Shown piece after piece: positions 11,338 to 64,000 of a DNA stretch of 64,000 nucleotides. The number at the start of each line of letters is the position of its first letter. Position 1 is the first letter of the stretch. Where the stretch lies: contig CM064530.1 in assembly GCA_032716605.1 (NCBI GenBank), positions 7,712,158 to 7,776,157 of the forward strand. The letters are read 5' to 3'. A program made the translations under genes and the position numbers. The stretch comes from Paralithodes platypus. Its lineage: Eukaryota > Arthropoda > Malacostraca > Decapoda > Lithodidae. The notes beneath the pieces were generated by a model. It did no database searches and was not told where the DNA came from. It saw only the letters and a program-made list of their open reading frames with translations.

Positions 11338-11376
11338 ATTCAGATCCCCTTCAAGCTATTTGTACTGGATTTATTT
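11026..11376. other. Unassigned sequence and poly(A) run
   Basis: No gene or known repeat recognised to 11300, then a run of about 30 A (11304-11334). Confidence 0.5.
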
Positions 11377-11830
11377 TTAAGGGGAGATCTCCACTTGAGG
11401 GATTTTTTTCTTGACCCCTTTCTCCCTCATGTTTAGCCCCATTGCTTTTGATACTATAAAACGTTTGCCCCATTAGTTTAGCAATTTTAAGAACTTTCAC
11501 CCCATATTAAGACCTTTCATGCCATTCAGGTGTCGATTTTATCCTGGCGAGCGATAGCGAGCCTGTAATTTAAGAGGAACCGGCCTTCGGCCGGGACATT
11601 TTTCTACCGAAAAATGTACAAATTTATCTTGAAAGGGACTCAAGGGGGTGTAATTTTAAGCTTGATGGAGGTCTAGGGAACAAACTAAATACCTCCCCTT
11701 AAGTTGCAGGCTCGCTATCGCTCTCCCAGCAGAAAACAAATCGAGACCTGAATGAGTTGAAGTTGCTTATTATCGCCAAACTAATGGGGTGAAACGTCTT
11801 AAACTCTCCAAAGCAATGGGGAAGGTAGCA
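11377..11830 (-). mobile_element. T1 MITE plus partial second T1
   Basis: Complete copy 11377-11702 with TTAAGGGGAGAT and CCTCCCCTTAA ends. A partial copy (GCAGGCTCGCTATCGCTC onwards) starts at the shared TTAA and decays by about 11830. Confidence 0.82.
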
Positions 11831-11874
11831 AAGGGCCCCCTGCTAACACATCTGGTTAACTGTGCTCCCGTGTC

Positions 11875-12096
11875 TTAACCCATAATACCAGTGACGTCCT
11901 TCTGATCATATTCCAGCCACTATTAGACGATTATATACAGCTTAGGAAGGACCTCTAGCATTAATAAGGCTTCAAACTATCTCCACCCCAACCCCTTTTA
12001 ACTACCGCAGATCCTTCCTTATATAAGCTGCATAAGGAATAACTGTAGCTTAGCATAAAAGATACCACACGTCGCTGGGTACACTCAAAAGGTTAA
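11875..12096. mobile_element. T3 foldback MITE
   Basis: TTAACCCATAATACCAGTGA to GCTGGGTACACTCAAAAGG-TTAA, with inner arms GACGATT(ATATA)CAGCTTAGG and the reverse. Confidence 0.78.
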
Positions 12097-12115
12097 GGAT
12101 TTCCGCCGGTGTAGC

Positions 12116-12499
12116 TTAAGGGGGGGGGGGGGGTGACCTGCTTTTTGTTATTTCTGTCCTTTTCTCTCTTTCTCTGGCTTGTATCCATTTGGCCCCATTC
12201 AGCCTACTGTTTTAAGACGTTTATCCCCATCCAGGTCTTTTTACTGGTGAGCGGTAGCGAGCCAGCATATTTTTTATTTTTGTTTGACAGCAGGCTAAAT
12301 TTGTACATTTTTCGATAGACAAATTTCTCCGGCGAAGCCGGATTTCTTCATATAATGCTGACTCGCTTTCGCTCGCCAGGAAGAAATTGACACCTGGATG
12401 GGGATAAACGTCTTAAAACAGTAGGCTGAATGGGGCCAAATGGATACAAGCCAGAGAAAGAGAGAAAAGGACAGCAATAACAAAAAGCAGGTCCCTTAA
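12116..12499. mobile_element. T2 foldback MITE, copy 3
   Basis: TTAAGGGGGGGGGG to CCCTTAAGG with inverted arms of about 185 bp. Mid-hairpin at 12324-12345 (TCCGGC-GAA-GCCGGA). 12500-12608 shows no feature. Confidence 0.85.
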
Positions 12500-12608
12500 G
12501 GGAGTGGTGTGACGCGGGAAGTGGTTGTTTATCGTTTAGTAGTACCGGTAGTATTTGTTATTATTATTATCCTTCCCAAGTTCACGGATATGGCGGCTAG
12601 AGACGTTC

Positions 12609-13785
12609 TTAACCCCTTCACCACCATTACGTAATTGTCATCATATTCTGGTTACCATTAGGCGATTGTCGTCATATTCTGGTTACCATTAGGCGATTGT
12701 CGTCATATTCTGGTTACCATTAGGCGATTGTCGTCATATTCTGTTACCATTAGGCGATTGTCCGTCATATTCTGGTTACCATTAGGCGATTGTCGTCATA
12801 TTCTGGTTACCATTAGGCGATTGTCGTCATATTCTGGTTACCATTAGGCGATTGTCGTCATATTCTGGTTACCATTAGGCGATTGTCGTCATAGTGTGGT
12901 TACCATTAGGCGATTGTCGTCATATTCTGGTTACCATTAGGCGATTGTCGTCATATTCTGGTTACCATTAGGCGATTGTCGTCATATTCTGGTTACCATT
13001 AGGCGATTGTCGTCATATTCTGGTTACCATTAGGCGATTGTCGTCATATTCTGGTTACCATTAGGCGATTGTCGTCATATTCTGGTTACCATTAGGCGAT
13101 TGTCGTCATATTCTGGTTACCATTAGGCGATTGTCGTCATATTCTGGTTACCATTAGGCGATTGTCGTCATATTCTGGTTACCATTAGGCGATTGTCGTC
13201 ATATTCTGGTTACCATTAGGCGATTGTCGTCATATTCTGGTTACCATTAGGCGATTGTCGTCATATTCTGGTTACCATTAGGCGATTGTCGTCATATTCT
13301 GGTTACCATTAGGCGATTGTCGTCATATTCTGGTTACCATTAGGCGATTGTCGTCATATTCTGGTTACCATTAGGCGATTGTCGTCATATTCTGGTTACC
13401 ATTAGGCGATTGTCGTCATATTCTGGTTACCATTAGGCGATTGTCGTCATATTCTGGTTACCATTAGGCGATTGTCGTCATATTCTGGTTACCATTAGGC
13501 GATTGTCGTCATATTCTGGTTACCATTAGGCGATTGTCGTCATATTCTGGTTACCATTAGGCGATTGTCGTCATATTCTGGTTACCATTAGGCGATTGTC
13601 GTCATATTCTGGTTACCATTAGGCGATTGTCTTTCGTTTGTGATCTACCTCTACGACTCCAATGGGTAAACACGATCTCAATAAACCCTCTTACTAATAG
13701 AGGTCCTTGTTAAACTGCATAAAAACATCTGTTACTACTAGCCAGCATAAAGAGTAAACAGACGTCCTGGTGCTGAAAGGGTTAA
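12609..13785. mobile_element. T3 MITE enlarged by an internal 31-bp minisatellite
   Basis: T3 left end TTAACCCCTTCACC at 12609 and right end GCTGAAAGGGTTAA at 13785 frame about 32 near-identical 31-bp units (about 12635-13630). Each unit carries T3's own TCATATTCTGGTTACCATTA and GGCGATTGT. A few units have single changes (12740 deletion, 12763 insertion, 12893 TAGTGTGG). Confidence 0.92.
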
Positions 13786-13804
13786 CGCGCTCTGATTCTC
13801 TCGT

Positions 13805-13895
13805 TTATGTGTATGAAGGAGACAAAAGGCAAAGCTGTCTGTAACAAGTGTCCCCCCCCCCAAGGTTGAAAGAGTGATAGAGAGCCAAAATCACG
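13805..13895 (-). mobile_element. LINE-K 3' UTR fragment
   Basis: Antisense of the LINE-K end: GAGACAAAAGGCAAAGCTG, a poly-C run and GTTGAAAGAGTGATAGAG. Confidence 0.55.
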
Positions 13896-13919
13896 GTATA
13901 TAATTATGTTAGAGGTAAT

Positions 13920-14133
13920 TTAACCCTTTCAGTACCAGCTACGTGTGTTATATTTTATTCTAGCTATATTTATACGATGTTGTGCAGCTTAGGAAGGATC
14001 TGTGGTAGTTAAAAGGGTTGGTTGAGATAGTTTGAAGCCTTATTATTGCTAGAGGTCCTTCTAAACTGAATACAATGGTCTAATAGTTGCCAGAATATGC
14101 TGAACAGGACGTCCCTGATACTGAACGGTTTAA
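13920..14133. mobile_element. T3 foldback MITE
   Basis: TTAACCCTTTCAGTACCAGC to GATACTGAACGG-TTTAAG. An undisturbed 214-bp copy that serves as reference for the unexpanded family. Confidence 0.82.
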
Positions 14134-14218
14134 GTGTGTTGGAAACAGTGGTGTTTAATTAGTATTGAAGATTTTGTTTTGCGTTTGCCCCTTAATGGGT
14201 TAGTGCTTGGTTTTTGGT

Positions 14219-14221
<3 letters not shown>

Positions 14222-14283
<62 letters not shown>

Positions 14284-14299
14284 TGTTTTTTTTTTTTTT
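14222..14299. repeat. (TA)n microsatellite plus poly(T)
   Basis: TA tract 14222-14274 followed by a T-rich run to 14302. Confidence 0.95.
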
Positions 14300-15060
14300 T
14301 TTCCTCGCTAGACCTCCATCAAGCTTGGAAAAACATCCCCTAGACCCCCTTGCAAGATAAATGTGTATATTTTTCTGTAGAAAATGTTTCCGGCCAAAGG
14401 CCGGTTTTTTCTAAAATTAGAGGCTCGCTATCGCTTGCCAGGAATAAATGTACACCTAAAGGGCAAGAAAGGTTTTGATATTGACAAAACAAAAAATCAC
14501 ATTTATCTTGAAAGGGGGTCTAGGGGGTATTTTGTTAAACTAGACGGAGGTGTAGCGAGGAAACTAAACAATATATTAACAAATATATATATAGAAAACC
14601 AAAAAGCACCCCCCCCCCTTAACCATTCAGTACCGTTAACGTCCTTTTCATTATATACTGGCAACTATTAATAGACGACATTTTTTAGGGGGGGGGGGGG
14701 GGCTCTTCATTAATTTATTTATATATTTTTTAGTTTCCACGGTAGACCTCCATCAAACTTAGAAAAACACCCCCTAGACCCCCCTTCCAAGATAAGTTGT
14801 ACATTTTTCGGTAAAAAAATAGGGCCGGCCAAAGGCCGGTCCCTCTTAAAAATACAGGCTCGCTATCGCTCGCCAGGAAAACCTCGACCTAAATGGCATG
14901 ACAGAGAACTTTAAATAGACAACAGCATGTGGCGAACTGTGTTAAAATCGCCAAACTAGGCCTAATGTGCTGAACGTTTTAAAATCACAAAACCAATGGG
15001 AATAAACATGAGGGAGAAGGGGAACCAGAAAATGACCCATCTTCCCTCAATAAATGTTTC
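14296..15060 (+). mobile_element. T1 + T3 fragment + T1 cluster
   Basis: T1 core at 14300-14470 (CCGGCCAAAGGCCGG hairpin) ends CCCCCTTAA at 14622 and runs straight into a T3 start (TTAACCATTCAGTACCG). T3 is cut off at about 14680 by poly-G and another T1 (14690-15060), which has CCGGCCAAAGGCCGG and AGGCTCGCTATCGCTCGCC. Confidence 0.75.
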
Positions 15061-15449
15061 CCATAACGTCATTTGTTTAGTATTTTGTATGTTGACGTGA
15101 CGTAGAGTACTTGGAGCCGCATCCGATAACTGTGGAAATGTTACGTCATAGAGAGAGATAAGCGACCTTCCGCCAGCCAGTGATAGTCAGTGTTGGGTTG
15201 GCCGTCAAAGGGGGAGGATGTTGTTATTTTATCTCTCCGGACTCGCCTCTTGAATCCTCCCTAGTGTCTAGTTTGCATAGTGAGATGGGTTTTGAAATTC
15301 CGAGTTTAAAGATTGACATGCGTATAGCGTTTGGAAAATATGTGAAAGATCTGTGCTCTTGTAAAATAGGCGTGGCTCAGAAAACCATACCTAGGGGAAA
15401 CCCCAATGTTTTTATAACGTATGATCATAACCACACATAAGTCTGTTTT
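15061..15449. other. Unassigned, no recognised gene
   Basis: An 86-codon open frame (15180-15440) has no recognisable motif and no clear splice context; I take it as chance. Confidence 0.4.
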
Positions 15450-15820
15450 TATTTCCAGCTAGCGGTAAATTGCCATTGCTCCATCTTGATTAACCCCTTC
15501 AAGCTCCAATACGCATTTCTGTTCTGTTTTCTGGTAATTATTAGACGATTTTATTCAGATTAGGAAGGGTATGTGGAAGTCAGAGGGTTGATTGAGAGAT
15601 TCTTTACCCTTTTAATACCCACAGATCCTTCCTAAGCTGCATAAAATCGTCTAATGATAGCCAAAATATACTGCTAAAACGCGTCAGAGCTTCAAGGGGT
15701 TAAACTGCTATTACGACCATATGGTAGCGAAATACCTTGTTGCTAACGAAAATCTGTCTATAGTATCGAGAAATCAGCTGCTAAGGGATTTAATTTACCG
15801 TCAGCTGAGATAACACCGAC
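15450..15820 (+). mobile_element. M1 MITE with nested T3
   Basis: M1 arms TTCCAGCTAGCGGTAAATTG and TAATTTACCGTCAGCTGAGA surround a complete T3 (15490-15703) placed at an internal TTAA. Confidence 0.78.
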
Positions 15821-15859
15821 TCTATTTAAATGTCCGATGTGTGAGGGGGGACTGAAGGA

Positions 15860-16370
15860 AAAGGACAGTGGCTGTATTTATAATGAAAAAAGGATATAAT
15901 GGCTGTATTTATAATGAAAAAAGGACATAGTGGCTGTATTTATAATGAAAAAAGGACATAATGGCTGTATTTAAAGGACATAGTGGCTGTATTTAAAGGA
16001 CACAATAGCGGGTGTATTTATAATGAAAAAAGGTCATAGTGGCTGTATATATGACAAAAAGGACATAGTGGCTGTATTTAAAGGACACAGTGGGTGTATC
16101 TATAATAACAAAAGGACATAGTGACTGTATTTATGATAACAAAAGGACATAGTGGCTGTATTTATAATGAACAAAAGGACATAGTGGCTGTATTTATGAT
16201 GAACAAAAGGACATAGCGGCTGTATTTAAAGGGCATAGTGTTTTTTATATAACGAAAAAAGGACGTAGTAGCTGTATATATAATGAAAAAATAACGTAGT
16301 GGCTGTATTTAAAGGACATAGCGGCTGTATATATAATGAAAAAAGGAACGCAGTGGTTGTATTCATAACG
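15860..16370. repeat. Degenerate ~31-bp minisatellite
   Basis: Units of the form GGACATAGTGGCTGTATTTA + TAATGAAAAAA, about 17 copies, many shortened to GGACATAG..TATTTAAA. Confidence 0.9.
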
Positions 16371-16447
16371 CCTTTATCGTTGTTGTAGGCATTATTATCT
16401 TGCCTAGAGATAAGCCTTCCGTGGAGACTGATAACACACCATTTCCT

Positions 16448-17011
16448 TTAAGGGGACAGTGGTTATATATATATATATATATAGTTAGTGTATACCGGTA
16501 TATACTGTATTTATATAATATAAATTATTTGTTTAGTTTCCTCGTAAATCTTCATCTTCATGTAAATTTTTCTATGGAAAAAAATTCCGGCCAAAGGCCG
16601 GTTTCTCTTAAAATTACAGGCTCGCTATAGCTCGCCAGGTATAAATCGACACCTAAATGGCACAAAAGGTCTTGATATTGATATCAAAATGGGACGAAAG
16701 GTTTTAAAATCGACAAACTAATGGGGCGAACGTCATAAAATACGAAAACTAATGGGGCTAAAAATGAAGAAGGGGGACCAGAAAAACGACCCACCTCCCC
16801 TTAACCCCTTCTGTACCTGCAACGTCTTTTAATTTTTTTCTGGCTACTATTGGACGATTTTATTCAGTTTAAAAAAAAAATCCAGCCATTAACAGGCTTT
16901 GAACTCTCGATTAACCCTTTTTACTACCACAGATCCGTCTTAAACTGCACAAAATCATCTAAATATAGCTAGAATATAATGAAAAAGACGTCGCGGTACA
17001 GAAGGGGTTAA
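16448..17011 (+). mobile_element. T1 and T3 sharing one TTAA
   Basis: T1 16448-16804 (TTAAGGGGACAG to CCACCTCCCCTTAA) and T3 16801-17011 (TTAACCCCTTCTGTACC to GTACAGAAGGGGTTAA) share 16801-16804. Confidence 0.85.
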
Positions 17012-17099
17012 CGGAGACTGGACAATGCCGCCATTTTGGGTCTATAATCAGTAGAGTTATTATGTAGGATTCTTTTGCGGCTTTAACCCTTCTGAATTG

Positions 17100-17990
17100 T
17101 GTTTAATCTTGATGGAGGTCTATGGAGGAAACTAAAAAAAAAAATGGATTGTTGCATATGTAGAGAATGGGTGTAAACACGAAGACAACTACTAACTATT
17201 GCAAACTAGTGAAAGATTATTGGACAAAATAATCACCTTCCATCTTGAAGTTCGAATGTGTATTATAATAAGAGAATTGTTGCATATTTAGAGAAAGGGT
17301 ATTTACACGAAGAAAACTACTAACTATTGCAAACTAGTGAAAGATTGTTGCAGAAAATAACTACCATCCATCTTAAAGAGTAAAAAGTGTGTATGATACT
17401 AAGAGGATTGTTGCATATGTAAAGAAACTTTGAAAGGGTATACACACGAAGAAAACTACTAACTATCGCAAGCAGTGTTACCAATTTAGCGACCGTACTT
17501 TCCCGCTGGATCTAGAGGTGTTTACTTCGATACAGAGACAAATTATACATCTAGTGACACGAATTCTAGCAATATTCTGGAAAACCGAGTCCTTTTAAAG
17601 CGATATTGTAGAGATTATGGCCTTTTCTAGCGATTTTCGGCATCTATTTACTATCTAGCGAACGTAATGTGGTAACCCTGATTCGCAAGGAGTAAACGAG
17701 TGAAGGATCGTTGCATATGCAATGAAAGAGTGTTGCAGAAAATAAGCAACATGCATCTTGAAAACTGTCGTGGATAAGAGGATTGTTGCATATACAGTAG
17801 AGCGCAGGCGTATTGCACGAACTACCAACAATGCAACATTTACGGTGAAACTGGTTGATTGTTACATATATAGCGAAGGAATATTGCACAAACTACCAAC
17901 AAAAACTAGTGGATTGTTGCAAATTTAGCGAAGGCATATTGCCCGAACCACCAACTATGCAACATTAAGGATAACACTAGTGGCTTATAA
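17100..17990. repeat. T1 edge and degenerate ~120-bp tandem repeat
   Basis: 17100-17140 is a T1 end. From 17142, GGATTGTTGCATATGTAGAG and CGAAGAAAACTACTAACTAT recur at about 17142, 17275 and 17403, then as shorter divergent copies to 17970. Confidence 0.75.
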
Positions 17991-18081
17991 CCCTATTTGA
18001 GTTCGCGTGACGGTGGCATTCTAAGTCGCGTAACTCTTCTTAACATTTACCAGGAAGGCCAACCACCACTAACACATCACC

Positions 18082-62724
<44,643 letters not shown>

Positions 62725-62737
62725 GTGATAACAGTAC

Positions 62738-62962
62738 CTATACTCTCTTTCTTTTCAGCTGACGATAAATTGAATCCCTTAGCAGCTAATTTCTCGATAC
62801 TTAATGGAAAAATATGAAACTACTATGTCTCTGCATCATATGAAGACCTGTTTTATATATAATTAGCACCCTATTTCACTACATAATCTTCAAAGTAACG
62901 GAGAAATTTTGATGGGAACTTTGCAATTTACTGCCAGTTGAAAAGAAACGGAGTATGGTTTG
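62738..62962 (+). mobile_element. M1 MITE just after exon 15
   Basis: TIRs CTATACTCTCTTTC + TTTTCAGCTGACGATAAATT and the reverse of TTTACTGCCAGTTGAAAAGA AACGGAGTATGG at the right. Starts 14 bp after the exon 15 donor. Confidence 0.82.
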
Positions 62963-63144
62963 GGGTGACTGAACAACTCAACCAATATACAGTATCTCAA
63001 CCAGTGACAGCTCAATCAATACCATTAGGTTTGGGTTGGGCTAAAGCTTTATATTGGGATAGCTCAAGACCTTTCTCTTCCAGAAAAGTTATGATCTTGC
63101 GAGTGGCACAGTGACTGATTATGAAAGGCTTTAGTTACTGCCAT

Positions 63145-63905
63145 TTCTATGATATTTCGCTCCATTTGTTTTGTGATTTTATAGCGTATCACTCCATTAG
63201 TTTGGCGATAATAAGATGCTTCACCCTATTCAGATGTCAGTTTTTTCTGGGCGACCGATAGAGAGCCTGTGACTTTGAAGAAATCGGCTTTCGGCTGGGA
63301 CATTTTTCGATAGAAAAATTTCTATAATTTGCTTAACCCCTCCTGCTCGGTTGTCATTTTAAAATGACACCGCGGCAGATGGGCAGGAGCCCGGGTGTCA
63401 TTTTAAAATTTGTAAGCTTGAAAGCCTATTAAGCGTGTTTTGAAAGCTGTGCGTCCGACGCATGTAAACAAAGCCTGTCGGAGCGACGCGCACCTACCAG
63501 AACAATAAGGAGAAGTTCGACTTTTGTTGTTATTGTTTTTGAGAACAAGAACAAGTCTTTGTTATTGTCTGATATTGCTAACATCGCATCGAATCTCTCC
63601 ACGGAAATCGTCATCACAACTGAACCAGTTGACCTAGAGAGCTCTACTCAACGCAAGTTTACAGATACAAAACAGGGCTACGTTTGGAGATATGTGTGAA
63701 TTCTCTAGCAGTTAAAATAACAAAGATAGGGCAAGCCTATTACAACGTTTTTCGGCCATATCCCCCAGGCTCTCAGTGCTGTCATTTAGAAAGGCTGCCC
63801 GGGCAGGAAGGGTTAAAGGGGGTCTAGGGTTGCATTTTTTAGTTTGAAGGAAGTCTTGGAAAACATTTTTGTTAGCCTAAGGGATAAACTGAATTACATT
63901 GCTAG
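63145..63905 (-). mobile_element. T1 MITE split by T4
   Basis: T1 pieces 63145-63332 (GGGCGACCGATAGAGAGCC, hairpin TTTTTCGATAGAAAAA) and 63817-63905 (AGGGGGTCTAGG) lie on either side of T4. Confidence 0.78.
63333..63816. mobile_element. T4 MITE, second copy, 484 bp
   Basis: TTAACCCCTCCTGCTCGG to CCCGGGCAGGAAGGGTTAA with TTAA at both edges. Same length and about the same interior as the copy at 50369-50852. Confidence 0.88.
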
Positions 63906-64000
63906 AATATGCCCAAAACAAGCAAAATCCTCAACAATGATTTTGAGAAGTATGATAATAACCCACAAGAGGTCGAATCAGCTAGTGTTGATTGGCATAG

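Noticed and set aside
12635..13630. CRISPR-like array of 31-bp repeats (also 24550-25531)
   Set aside because: Units are directly contiguous with no unique spacers and derive from a MITE in an animal genome.
15180..15440. 86-codon frame between MITEs
   Set aside because: No motif, no homologue recognised, no splice or start support.

Overview
The window is nuclear DNA of an animal, most likely an arthropod and probably a decapod crustacean. This is an inference from one intron-rich, invertebrate-like class I myosin gene set in dense simple-sequence repeats, non-LTR retrotransposons (LINEs), tRNA-like SINEs and very many short TTAA-flanked palindromic elements (MITEs). Nothing prokaryotic was found, and no rRNA gene, functional tRNA gene or CRISPR array.

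The only host gene I can support is a long-tailed unconventional myosin I of the Ie/If type on the + strand. Fifteen coding exons can be placed with matching splice phases: a 6-codon first exon at 18082-18099, then fourteen exons from 35330 to 62724. They read as about 763 codons: N-terminus, P-loop, switch I, switch II, actin-binding region, converter, one IQ motif and the start of the TH1 tail. The rest of the tail (TH1, proline-rich TH2, SH3) must lie beyond 64000. Intron 1 is about 17.2 kb; the other introns are 0.3 to 4.5 kb and carry most of the mobile elements.

Layout. 1-18050 is upstream of the start codon and is almost wholly repeats: a LINE inside a SINE, a 26-bp minisatellite, TC/CA/TA arrays, a block of TTAA elements, a 31-bp minisatellite grown inside one of them, and other tandem arrays. 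18100-35329 is intron 1: SINE-A split by a hAT element with an 8-bp target duplication, a 61-bp minisatellite again inside a TTAA element, a 41-bp minisatellite, long GA/CA/TC arrays, SINE-C and LINE fragments. 35330-62724 is the exon-bearing part; its introns hold LINE copies at 38259-39642, 40020-40850, 44110-46922 and 53705-56755. 62725-64000 holds two kinds of MITE, one nested in another.

Family names used here are mine. T1 to T6 are TTAA-bounded elements: T1 about 330 bp with a double hairpin; T2 about 375 bp foldback; T3 about 210 bp foldback ending AAGGGGTTAA; T4 484 bp; T5 428 bp; T6 346 bp foldback. M1 is a TIR element with ends like TACTCYGTTTC. D1 and D2 are dispersed repeats. SINE-A and SINE-B are tRNA-like, and SINE-C shares its 3' end with LINE-J. 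LINE-R, R2 and R3 are RTE-like, LINE-J and LINE-K are Jockey/I-like, and LINE-C is CR1-like. The most notable points are three dispersed repeats that each gave rise to a minisatellite, repeated T1-T3 junctions sharing one TTAA, compensatory changes in a T1/T2 hairpin, and a tandemly copied 3' splice site in front of myosin exon 12 that offers an in-frame 16-residue extension.
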